7,395 bases of DNA from a bacterium. GTDB taxonomy: Bacteria > Babelota > Babeliae > Babelales > Vermiphilaceae. The position numbers were made by a program, and so were the translations under genes. The stretch is from assembly GCA_021827875.1 (NCBI GenBank), contig JAKAUA010000076.1, forward strand, positions 1 through 7,395, in the 5' to 3' direction. This document shows, piece by piece, positions 1 to 6,203 of the stretch (the stretch's first letter is position 1; every line of letters starts with the position of its first letter). Below the pieces are notes generated by a model that was not told the origin of the DNA, did no database searches, and saw nothing but the letters and a program-made list of their open reading frames with translations.

Positions 1-49
1 ACAACCCTGCAAGCAAGCTCAGGCTATAGATAAGTTTTTGGATATTCAT
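1..49 (-). CDS. 5' end of a divergent gene with a signal peptide (partial, runs off the left edge)
   Basis: On the minus strand an ATG at 49-47 opens a frame that stays open to the window edge and reads MNIQKLIYSLSLLAGL. One lysine followed by a hydrophobic stretch is the pattern of a Sec signal peptide, so the product is probably exported or membrane-inserted. The start is supported by an excellent Shine-Dalgarno sequence, GGGGAG at 62-57, seven bases before the ATG; another ATG at 54-52 is followed at once by a stop. The gene is transcribed away from the metal transporter operon and shares its control region. Its function cannot be read from 16 codons. Because the operon lacks a substrate-binding protein, this could be that missing part, but this is inference from position only. 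The next codon starts with T, so a lipobox cysteine is neither shown nor excluded. Confidence 0.72.
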   Translation of the reverse strand, partial: MNIQKLIYSLSLLAGL

Positions 50-266
50 TACATTACTCCCCATAATATAAATTTAGTCACTTTTTAAATAATATCATAT
101 TTAATATTATCAGTTTGAAAATTAAATTTTCAATAAAAACTATATAAGTAAGGTTCGTTTGCTCTTTTTATACTGAAAAAGACATCATTTTTTGTTTTTG
201 GTATACTTCTTTTTAATTTTACTTCACAGTCGATCCCCCCATTACCCACAAGAAAGTTTTTTGAAT
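50..266. promoter_or_regulatory. Divergent intergenic control region
   Basis: This very AT-rich stretch separates the minus-strand signal-peptide gene from the plus-strand transporter operon and holds no convincing gene. For the leftward gene a plausible sigma70-type promoter is TTGAAA at 133-128, a 16-base spacer and GATAAT at 111-106. For the rightward operon candidate -10 boxes are TATATA at 141-146, TATACT at 169-174 and TATACT at 202-207; the last has a weak AAGACA at 179-184 with a 17-base spacer. None of the rightward boxes has a strong -35 partner, so the operon start site is uncertain. A 7-bp inverted repeat (89-95 and 104-110) also lies here but is pure A/T and may be chance. Confidence 0.5.
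115..133. promoter_or_regulatory. Perfect 19-bp palindrome, candidate metalloregulator operator
   Basis: The sequence TTGAAAATT-A-AATTTTCAA is a perfect inverted repeat with 9-bp arms around a single central base. The 9-1-9 (or core 7-1-7) geometry is the one used by Fur/Zur/PerR and DtxR/IdeR-type metal-responsive repressors. It lies between two divergent transcription units, one of them a metal transporter, and overlaps the predicted -35 of the leftward promoter. The base sequence does not match a canonical Fur, Zur or MntR box, so the regulator is not identified. The AT-rich background makes short palindromes common, but 9-bp perfect arms are less likely by chance. Confidence 0.5.
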
Positions 267-1010
267 ATGCGTACCCCCGCCGTCGAAATAGCCAACCTTA
301 CCGTTGCCTACCACAACAAACTGGTGCTGTGGAATGTTAATTGCACTATCGAACAGGGTGCTATGGTAGCTATTGTTGGGCCAAATGGCGCGGGCAAAAG
401 CACATTACTTAAAACTATGCTGAGTCTTGTGCATCCGATTGCCGGGACTATTAATCTTTTAGGGTATTCACACAAAAAATTATTACATACTATCGCTTAT
501 GTACCGCAACGATCATTGGTTGATTCGGATTTTCCGGTAACCGTACTTGATGTAGTGCTTATGGGTACCTACAAATCATTAGGCTGGTTTAAGAGACCGG
601 GAAAAAAAGAATATGATGCTACATATGCAGCAATAGCCGCTGTTGGCATGCATGATTATGCGCATCAACCCATTGGGCAACTTTCAGGAGGGCAACAACA
701 GCGCGTATTTGTTGCACGTGCATTAGTACAAAATGCGCAGATGTATATGCTTGATGAGCCTTTTATTGGCATAGATAAAACAACCGAGCAGATAATAAGC
801 TCTTTATTAAAAAAAGAGCAGGAAAAAGGTAAAACCATCTTGATAGTACACCATGATCTGCATACGGTAGCATCCTATTTTGATGCGGCATTATTAATAA
901 ATAAAAGCGCCATCGCATATGGGCCTCTCCAGATGAGCTTCACTCCTGAAAATGTACAAAAAACATTTAACTACGCTTCACCATCAGACATTTCAGGGTA
1001 TCGTCTATGA
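267..1010 (+). CDS. Metal (Mn/Zn/Fe-type) ABC transporter ATP-binding protein
   Basis: This 247-residue protein is the cytoplasmic ATPase that powers metal-ion import through the two permeases encoded next. It has Walker A GPNGAGKST (38-46), Q-loop Gln81, signature LSGGQQQR (139-146), Walker B with Asp163-Glu164, and switch His196 in VHHDL. The segment YVPQRS with DFPVTVLDVVLMG and LGWFKRP (79-111), and IAYGP near the end, is typical of the TroB/MntB/YtgB/ZnuC subfamily, so the substrate class is divalent transition metal; Mn, Zn and Fe cannot be separated by eye. An upstream in-frame TTG at 192 would add 25 residues without family likeness, so the ATG at 267 is preferred, with a weak AGAAAG at 251-256. 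The last bases overlap the next start (ATGA at 1007-1010), indicating translational coupling. Confidence 0.93.
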   Translation: MRTPAVEIANLTVAYHNKLVLWNVNCTIEQGAMVAIVGPNGAGKSTLLKTMLSLVHPIAGTINLLGYSHKKLLHTIAYVPQRSLVDSDFPVTVLDVVLMGTYKSLGWFKRPGKKEYDATYAAIAAVGMHDYAHQPIGQLSGGQQQRVFVARALVQNAQMYMLDEPFIGIDKTTEQIISSLLKKEQEKGKTILIVHHDLHTVASYFDAALLINKSAIAYGPLQMSFTPENVQKTFNYASPSDISGYRL

Positions 1011-1876
1011 TTTTTACCCACTATTATCACCTGTACCTTATTTTAGTAGGAAGTTCATTCATCGGATTAATTGCCGGCATGTTAGGATCTTTTGTCTATC
1101 TACGCAAACAGAGCTTATTGGGCGATGCCGTTTCGCATGCCGCACTGCCCGGCATTGTGCTTGCATTAATTATTACTGCCAACACATCACCTACACTCTT
1201 ACTTTTGGGCGGTGCTCTTTCCGGAGCCCTTGGCATTATACTCACTGAACTTATCAGGCGGGTGTCCAATATTCATAATGACACTATACTCGGCATTATT
1301 TTATCAGTGTTTTTTGGTTTCGGGCTTGTCTTAATATCTATACTGCAAAAATATCCTCGTGCCGATCAGGCAGTATTAAATAAATTTTTATTCGGCAACA
1401 TCTCTATTCTGCTCATGAGCGATCTTGCGCCTATTATTATCATAGGAAGCTGTGTAATTATCGCTATCATCTTGTTCTGGAAAGAATTAAAAATGCAGAG
1501 CTTTGATCCGGAATTTTGTTTAACTATTCCGCATGTTTCATTCTTTACTAATAACCTACTATTGCTCTTACTTCTCATGGTTATTATCATGTGCTTGCAA
1601 TGCGTCGGCGTTATTTTAATGAGCTCGTTGCTTATTGCCCCGGCCGCCGCCGCACGCCAATGGACTACGCATATAGGTACCACTACGAGCCTTGCTGCAT
1701 TCTTTGGTTCATCTGCCGCTACCTTAGGCACCTTAATAAGCAACTATCTGCATACTCCTACCGGTCCAACAATCGTCATTATCTTGAGTAGTATAGTGGC
1801 ATGTTCTCTTCTTTTTGCGACAAACAGAGGGCTACTTATTGCAATTCGTAAAAAATCAGCATTAAGTGGTGAGTAG
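1007..1876 (+). CDS. Metal ABC transporter permease, ABC-3 family (first of two)
   Basis: This 289-residue inner-membrane protein is one half of the metal-ion channel and couples to the ATPase encoded just upstream. It is almost entirely hydrophobic, with about eight predicted membrane segments. The hallmark ABC-3 (PF00950) motif SLLGDAVSHAALPGI is at residues 36-50, with Asp40 and His44 as the conserved polar pair. FLFGNI and the stretch VGVILMSSLLIAPAAAARQW towards the C-terminus are also family features, closest in style to TroC/MntC/YtgC-type proteins. It ends soon after the last membrane segment with a short basic tail, unlike the next gene. The start overlaps the ATPase stop in an ATGA arrangement, so the two are made together. 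The length is normal for the family. Confidence 0.92.
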   Translation: MIFTHYYHLYLILVGSSFIGLIAGMLGSFVYLRKQSLLGDAVSHAALPGIVLALIITANTSPTLLLLGGALSGALGIILTELIRRVSNIHNDTILGIILSVFFGFGLVLISILQKYPRADQAVLNKFLFGNISILLMSDLAPIIIIGSCVIIAIILFWKELKMQSFDPEFCLTIPHVSFFTNNLLLLLLLMVIIMCLQCVGVILMSSLLIAPAAAARQWTTHIGTTTSLAAFFGSSAATLGTLISNYLHTPTGPTIVIILSSIVACSLLFATNRGLLIAIRKKSALSGE

Positions 1877-1879
1877 GAT

Positions 1880-2908
1880 ATGGTATCTCTATTACAAATA
1901 CAAATCATACTTATTGCATGCCTGACCTGCTTTATTACCGTACTACCCGGCACTTTTCTTGTATTACAAAATAGTGCGCTCATGAGTGATGCCATTAGCC
2001 ATGCTATATTGCCGGGCATTGTTATTATGTTTTTATTTATTAAAAATCTTAATTCGCCACTCTTGCTCTTCGGCGCCACCCTTGCAGGGTTGTTGAGCGT
2101 GCTGCTTACTCAGTTACTTATAAGTAGTCAGCGCACCAAAAAAGATGCCGCTATCGGACTGGTTTTTCCTCTTTTCTTTTCCATTGGTGTCACCCTTATT
2201 AGCCTGTATGCGCGCAATGTACATATAGATGCTGATATGGTATTGCTGGGCGAGGTAGCATTTGCTCCTTTCAACCGCGCTACTTTTGTAGGCTATGATG
2301 TTGGCCCGGTCGCTTTTTGGTCCTTAGGAGCAATAGGCATAATTGCACTTGCTGTTATTATTTTGCTTTTCAAAGAATTCGTACTGATCTCTTTTGATCA
2401 AGAATATGCACGCGTCGCAGGATTTTCTCCCACATTCCTCTTTTATCTGCTGATGACTATTACCAGTATTGTTGCTGTCGGCGCCTTTGATATTGTCGGC
2501 TCGATGGTAACCATAGCTCTTATGATTGTTCCGCCGGCTACTGCGCTGCTTTTGTGTCATCGTGTGTATCCCTTGATTATAACTGCACTCAGTGTTGACT
2601 GTTTGTCTTCTATAGTTGGTTATACTATCGCTCACCTAGCAGATATTTCTATTGCCGGCAGCATCGCCACAACCAATGGTATTCTTTTTATGCTTGCCTT
2701 TATTTTTGCACCACAACGCGGAGTTATAGCGTATCTTCATCAACAAAGAGTACAAAAAAAACTTTGGGCGCGTGCAATTATATGCGCTGCAGTAGAAAAT
2801 AAACCTGTGTCTATCGAGGCATTAGCCAAAAAACTCAACTGGAAATATTCTTATGTCGCTGCTATTCTTAAAGAAATACAGCGTGAAGATGAAAAAGAGA
2901 TACTATAA
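1880..2908 (+). CDS. Metal ABC transporter permease, ABC-3 family, with C-terminal HTH-like extension (second of two)
   Basis: This 342-residue protein is the second membrane half of the metal importer. The ABC-3 motif SALMSDAISHAILPGI lies at 32-47 (Asp37, His41), followed by HIDADMVLLGEVAF (115-128), which recalls TroD/YtgD-type permeases, and by GSMVTIALMIVPPATALLL (207-225). Membrane segments end near residue 279. A hydrophilic tail of about 63 residues follows; within it KPVSIEALAKKLNWKYSYVAAILKEIQ (308-334, described in two helices: SIEALAKKL and YSYVAAILKEI) has the look of a helix-turn-helix. Some relatives in Treponema, Bacillus and Chlamydia also carry C-terminal extensions, the chlamydial one being a DtxR-like regulator. 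Here the tail is much shorter. The gene follows its partner by three bases, with a GGTGAG ribosome site at 1868-1873 inside the preceding gene's end. Confidence 0.92.
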   Translation: MVSLLQIQIILIACLTCFITVLPGTFLVLQNSALMSDAISHAILPGIVIMFLFIKNLNSPLLLFGATLAGLLSVLLTQLLISSQRTKKDAAIGLVFPLFFSIGVTLISLYARNVHIDADMVLLGEVAFAPFNRATFVGYDVGPVAFWSLGAIGIIALAVIILLFKEFVLISFDQEYARVAGFSPTFLFYLLMTITSIVAVGAFDIVGSMVTIALMIVPPATALLLCHRVYPLIITALSVDCLSSIVGYTIAHLADISIAGSIATTNGILFMLAFIFAPQRGVIAYLHQQRVQKKLWARAIICAAVENKPVSIEALAKKLNWKYSYVAAILKEIQREDEKEIL

Positions 2909-2944
2909 ATTCTTTTAACCCTTATTTATTCGAATAACGTTCTT

Positions 2945-3685
2945 GTGAAAAAAATATTATTATTAGTTCTTATGATTACAACATCAATTTTTAGTGCCGA
3001 ATTTTATGGTATGATTACCGTGCCAATGCACATAAACGCTGCCCCTGGCACCCAACTAGTTGCCATGCCAACTCCCATACGATTCACCCAAGCATTACCC
3101 TTTTTATCTACAATAAAAACTATTCATCAAGCGCAATTTATGCCACAAAACAGCAAAGTTGCACCCGAGGCTATACGACTTACTCAAGCATTACCCTCTC
3201 CATCTCCTGCATATGTAAACAATAGTTCTGAGATTTCAGAATATGGCCACGATATTGATCAAGAAGTCCAAATATTAGTCAGTGCACAAAACACTTACAA
3301 GATGCAAGCAGTACCGCGAGAAAGCAAAAGCGTTGAATTTATGATACCAAAACAATCTTCTCTTAAGCATCAACGAAGAGTAAAAACTGCGCCACTAAAG
3401 CGACTTTTTATAACTCAACCTGCACAAGATACGACAGAACAACAGCCACCCACTAACGTATCGATTACTTTAATTACTGATCAAAAAGAAAATCAACCTA
3501 CTACAAAAAACGGCTTATATTGTCCCTTTTGCAACTTACACTTTATCAATGGTCCTGATGCGATAGCCCATAGCGAAACTGATGAACATTTAGCCAGACG
3601 TCATAACATGCCTCATAGAGATCCTGAAGAATATGTTCGTGATAATCCTGAAGTTCTAAGCAGATGGCAAAATGCCCACCTATAA
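2945..3685 (+). CDS. Secreted protein of unknown function with C-terminal C2H2 zinc finger
   Basis: This 246-residue protein begins with a clear Sec signal peptide, MKKILLLVLMITTSIFSA, with likely cleavage before Glu19. The start is GTG, fixed by the signal peptide since no better upstream start exists; no Shine-Dalgarno is visible. The middle is low in hydrophobics, rich in Pro, Gln, Thr and Ser, and probably disordered. It holds two related segments, PIRFTQALP (44-52) and AIRLTQALP (76-84), 32 residues apart. Near the end is a C2H2 finger with Cys193, Cys196, His209 and His215 (C-x2-C-x12-H-x5-H). That spacing matches the matrin/U1/dsRNA-binding class of eukaryotic fingers. It sits 36 bases after the permease and may be read from the same transcript. 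The function is unknown; release into a host is a speculation. Confidence 0.82.
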   Translation: MKKILLLVLMITTSIFSAEFYGMITVPMHINAAPGTQLVAMPTPIRFTQALPFLSTIKTIHQAQFMPQNSKVAPEAIRLTQALPSPSPAYVNNSSEISEYGHDIDQEVQILVSAQNTYKMQAVPRESKSVEFMIPKQSSLKHQRRVKTAPLKRLFITQPAQDTTEQQPPTNVSITLITDQKENQPTTKNGLYCPFCNLHFINGPDAIAHSETDEHLARRHNMPHRDPEEYVRDNPEVLSRWQNAHL

Positions 3686-3807
3686 TAAAACATCTCGTTA
3701 TTTTGATACTATACAAAATAGATAAAAACCATTGTTTACCCTCTTCTGCTTCCATTACAATAAAAAGTGACAATAATTGTTTATAAATGGAGAGAGAAGG
3801 AAGCCAA

Positions 3808-4047
3808 ATGCATCTCAAGCGATATTTCTTATGTTTCATGGTTAGTAGCGGCATATATGCCCAGGCAGAGTATTCAGAAAAAGAGCTCGCCGCTCTTATA
3901 AAGATTGAATACCGTACATTACTTGCGCAGGAGAATTTATTACGGCAATCCATGGATAATGAAAATATGAAGCAGGCCACTGAAAAAACTATTATCCGTA
4001 TTAAACAAAGAATTGCTGAATTAAAAAATCAAAAAAAAGCCAGATAA
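3808..4047 (+). CDS. Small secreted coiled-coil protein, unknown function
   Basis: This 79-residue protein has a signal peptide, MHLKRYFLCFMVSSGIYAQA, with an A-Q-A cleavage site after residue 20. The mature part (about 59 residues) is highly charged and almost free of helix breakers, so it should form one long helix or coiled coil ending in a basic tail, KNQKKAR. The ATG at 3808 is chosen because AAGGA at 3797-3801 lies six bases before it and the signal peptide starts there; an in-frame ATG at 3787 would add seven polar residues in front of the signal. A TATAAA at 3782-3787 could be a -10 box but lacks a clear -35. I do not recognise the family. Small periplasmic helical proteins of the OmpH/Skp or Lpp type have a similar make-up, but nothing specific links this one to them. 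Confidence 0.75.
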   Translation: MHLKRYFLCFMVSSGIYAQAEYSEKELAALIKIEYRTLLAQENLLRQSMDNENMKQATEKTIIRIKQRIAELKNQKKAR

Positions 4048-4065
4048 CCCATAATGATAACTAAT

Positions 4066-4094
4066 TTGCTTACCGAGACCTATTCTGTTATCAT
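4066..4094 (+). promoter_or_regulatory. Possible promoter for the DUF155-like gene
   Basis: TTGCTT at 4066-4071 and TATCAT at 4089-4094 are separated by 17 bases, a good spacing for a sigma70-type promoter. The -10 matches the consensus at five of six bases, the -35 is weak. It stands 36 bases before the start codon at 4130. An inverted repeat, ATGATAAC at 4054-4061 and GTTATCAT at 4087-4094, brackets it, with the right arm covering the -10 box. Confidence 0.33.
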
Positions 4095-4129
4095 ATCCTC
4101 ATCTACTAGTTTTTGCTTGAGGATTTTGT

Positions 4130-5233
4130 ATGGTAGAGCAAGGCAAATCAATTACTGAAAATCATTTATTTTCAGGGAATATCTTTATCTTCCACGCCTT
4201 TGATGTGGGAGAAGATATCAACCTTGAAAAAATACGTCATTCCGGCATCATCACTCCTCGTTCTATTTCTTTGCCAAAATATTTTAAAAACTATCATATT
4301 CCCTTAGCAGTAGAATTGCCTAATCCCCCTGCTAATAACCATTGCATTAGTGCAAAAATCCATAACTTCGGCTCTATCTCACTCACCTATAAAATACCCT
4401 TCACCGATAGCTTGAATAATATTCGTAAAAATCTTGAAAAAATAGATGATTACTTTCAAGAGCAAAGTGTGGTGGATGCACAAAGCATATTCCAACACAT
4501 TAACTCTATGATCCTTAACCCAAAATTCTTTCAAATGACTTCATCGTATGTGGTAATTCAAGTTGATCCCGAACCGAACGTAATCGACACGGTACAACTT
4601 AAAGAAAATTTTGGCTCTCTTATTGCATCAACGCTCCGTTTTGAAACAGAAAATCTTTCTGAGTTCCAAAAGAACGAAATTTTGGCCTCTGCTATTGGGT
4701 ATTTCCGTGGCGACCTCATGGTAATTGATACAGAAGCATCGTTTTTATATGACGCAGAATATGAAGAAATTCTCGATTTCTTTGAATTCGCCAATATTCA
4801 ACAACTTGAGTTACGTTATTTCGACCGCGTTCTTGATCAACAATTAAATATTATTTATGAAGACAAGGTGCGCAGCGTACCCTTTTCATCATATTTGCCA
4901 TTCATTGGTATGAGTACAAAAAGTACTGTTGATGAATTAGGTAAATTAAAAGTTGATATCTCGGTAATTACCGAGCGCTTAGAAGGAAGTATTAAGCTTG
5001 GTGGCGAACCCTATTTCTCTGAATTATACGCACTACTCGTTGATAAACTTGATTTAAAAGGATGGCAAGAAGCGGTAGACAAAAAACTGTCTATTATTTT
5101 GGATGTGCGTTCTGTATTACAAAATAAAACAGATGCAATCCGTGAAGATTTACTTACCGTCTTAATTATTATTTTAATTTTTATTGAACTTGTTGTCGGG
5201 CTTCTTAATTATGCGACCGCCGGTCACCATTAA
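4130..5233 (+). CDS. RMND1/DUF155 (YagE, COG1723)-like membrane-anchored protein
   Basis: This 367-residue protein appears to be a soluble domain held by one C-terminal membrane segment (about 341-360, LLTVLIIILIFIELVVGLL). Order and wording of the last third fit the DUF155/RMND1 family: a stretch around PYFSELYALLVDKLDLKGW (294-312), a helix VDKKLSIILDVRSVL (316-330), then a short polar link and a hydrophobic anchor containing IIILIFIELV. In eukaryotes RMND1 supports mitochondrial translation and yeast Rmd1/Rmd8 are relatives; the bacterial role is not known. Residues 1-130 are less typical. The ATG at 4130 has a strong ribosome site, TGAGGA at 4118-4123, six bases away. There is no signal peptide, so the bulk probably stays cytoplasmic. 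The family call rests on pattern memory, not an alignment; an unrelated tail-anchored protein is the alternative. Confidence 0.62.
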   Translation: MVEQGKSITENHLFSGNIFIFHAFDVGEDINLEKIRHSGIITPRSISLPKYFKNYHIPLAVELPNPPANNHCISAKIHNFGSISLTYKIPFTDSLNNIRKNLEKIDDYFQEQSVVDAQSIFQHINSMILNPKFFQMTSSYVVIQVDPEPNVIDTVQLKENFGSLIASTLRFETENLSEFQKNEILASAIGYFRGDLMVIDTEASFLYDAEYEEILDFFEFANIQQLELRYFDRVLDQQLNIIYEDKVRSVPFSSYLPFIGMSTKSTVDELGKLKVDISVITERLEGSIKLGGEPYFSELYALLVDKLDLKGWQEAVDKKLSIILDVRSVLQNKTDAIREDLLTVLIIILIFIELVVGLLNYATAGHH

Positions 5234-5273
5234 GCGTCTTATTTCTCATCTATTTTCATTGGAGTGTTTTTTC

Positions 5274-5672
5274 ATGATTAATCGCATCATTCTACTGCTA
5301 ACTCTGGGCATATCTGCTGCCATTATTGCCAGCGAACCTAATCACATTATGCTGGATGAAACTATGTCAAATTATACCAACCAAGCCTGTGTTGCAAATG
5401 CACAAAAATTACTTCAAATTGCTATGCGTCGAGTAGATGTAATACACGGACAACTCACATCAGATCAGTTGATACACAAATTTGTACAGCAAAATGGCAC
5501 TTCTGCTTCTTTCTCTGCCCGTGATACTAATCGTATGGCCGGACAAGAAATCGTCGACCAAGTTTTAGACAAAAATTTTTCTGCCCAAACAGCCCAACCT
5601 TCTTCAATAGCAAAAAGAATCGCACAAAGAATAAACAAAAAAATACGTAAAGCTCACCGAGCAAAATTATAA
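5274..5672 (+). CDS. Small secreted basic protein, unknown function
   Basis: This 132-residue protein starts with a signal peptide, MINRIILLLTLGISAAIIA, probably cleaved before Ser20 or nearby. The mature part has a helical-looking middle (about 38-72) and a strongly basic C-terminus (KRIAQRINKKIRKAHRAKL, residues 114-132) that could bind nucleic acid, lipid or a partner protein. The ATG at 5274 is chosen because GGAG at 5261-5264 precedes it by nine bases and the signal peptide begins there; the frame is open further upstream, but only within the end of the DUF155-like gene. It lies 40 bases after that gene and 4 bases before the next, so the three are probably co-transcribed. I do not recognise a family. 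A single cysteine (39) argues against disulfide bonding within the chain. Confidence 0.77.
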   Translation: MINRIILLLTLGISAAIIASEPNHIMLDETMSNYTNQACVANAQKLLQIAMRRVDVIHGQLTSDQLIHKFVQQNGTSASFSARDTNRMAGQEIVDQVLDKNFSAQTAQPSSIAKRIAQRINKKIRKAHRAKL

Positions 5673-5676
5673 TATC

Positions 5677-6159
5677 ATGCACATCGTTATTTTATCTGTT
5701 GTGTCATGTTCATTTTTACTAGCAGCAGAATTACCAACTAGTACATCGACACATTCTATGAATACATCGTCAGCTAACAGTCTTGTTATGCCATTCAAAG
5801 CTTCGAATGCCGACAACAAGGAGCGCGTTGATAACAATGCCTTTCTACAAGCAAAAGATGGCACTAGTACCGACTTACATATAAGCATCTTTAATTTTAT
5901 ACGTCATGCACAAAAAGAAAGATATCCATTGAACACCGTTAAAGTACGAGTGACTGAACTTGAGAAGCATGGCATAAAAACAGGATGGCGTTACACTATT
6001 CTTACCAATGAAGAAACAGAGCTAGATCCATTAAAACAAAGGATCATCTGTTTTGGCATGAGTATGGATATGAATGATCCTGATCATTGTCAGACACAAT
6101 TTGTAATTGGGCCATTAAAGAAGAATGGCAATGGTAAGCAGTTGATTAATAACATATAA
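5677..6159 (+). CDS. Secreted protein of unknown function, stop codon lies in the IS target site
   Basis: This 160-residue protein has a hydrophobic N-terminus, MHIVILSVVSCSFLLAAELP, that looks like a signal peptide despite lacking a lysine, with cleavage likely near residue 17. A polar Ser/Thr/Asn-rich linker follows (about 20-65), then a more compact region (66-150) with alternating strands, including TVKVRVTEL and GWRYTILT. I know no family with this layout. It begins four bases after the preceding stop and has no clear ribosome site, which suggests translation coupled to the gene before it. The stop TAA (6157-6159) lies within the 8-bp target duplicated by the downstream insertion element. 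The pre-insertion sequence would end the protein at the same codon, so it is not truncated by the IS, though its native 3' untranslated region has been split off. Confidence 0.75.
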   Translation: MHIVILSVVSCSFLLAAELPTSTSTHSMNTSSANSLVMPFKASNADNKERVDNNAFLQAKDGTSTDLHISIFNFIRHAQKERYPLNTVKVRVTELEKHGIKTGWRYTILTNEETELDPLKQRIICFGMSMDMNDPDHCQTQFVIGPLKKNGNGKQLINNI

Positions 6160-6162
6160 AAA
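6155..6162. repeat. Left copy of 8-bp target site duplication
   Basis: TATAAAAA directly borders the left end of the insertion element and is identical to 6883-6890 at its right end. Eight bases is the usual duplication length for the IS1595 family. It includes the stop codon of the upstream gene. Confidence 0.9.
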
Positions 6163-6179
6163 GGGGCTGTCCTAGATAA
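6163..6179 (+). repeat. Left terminal inverted repeat of the IS
   Basis: GGGGCTGTCCTAGATAA matches the complement of 6866-6882 at all 17 positions; similarity stops at the next base (C against G). Confidence 0.95.
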
Positions 6180-6203
6180 CTAAGAAAAGTTATACTGGGA
6201 AAC

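Noticed and set aside
2..88. Plus-strand open frame ending in TAA at 86-88 that could be the tail of an upstream gene
   Set aside because: It overlaps the minus-strand start, which has a strong ribosome site and a clear signal peptide; 28 codons with no recognisable motif are weak by comparison.
192..266. N-terminal extension of the ATPase from a TTG codon
   Set aside because: The extra 25 residues have no place in this ATPase family, which starts just before the VEIANLTVAY strand, so the ATG at 267 is preferred.
1366..1743. Minus-strand open frame of 125 codons inside the first permease
   Set aside because: It lies wholly within a well-supported ABC-3 permease gene and has no family motif or ribosome site; it is a shadow of the coding strand.
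3699..3720. AT-only inverted repeat (TATTTTG/CAAAATA) after the zinc-finger gene as a terminator
   Set aside because: The stem is almost all A/T and no T-run follows, so it does not qualify as an intrinsic terminator.
3546..3980. Minus-strand open frame of 144 codons spanning the end of the zinc-finger gene and the small coiled-coil gene
   Set aside because: It covers two plus-strand genes with signal peptides, one with a strong ribosome site, and its own product has no recognisable features.
5184..5273. Longer form of the 132-residue secreted protein starting inside the DUF155-like gene
   Set aside because: It would put 30 residues before a good signal peptide; the ATG at 5274 has its own GGAG site.
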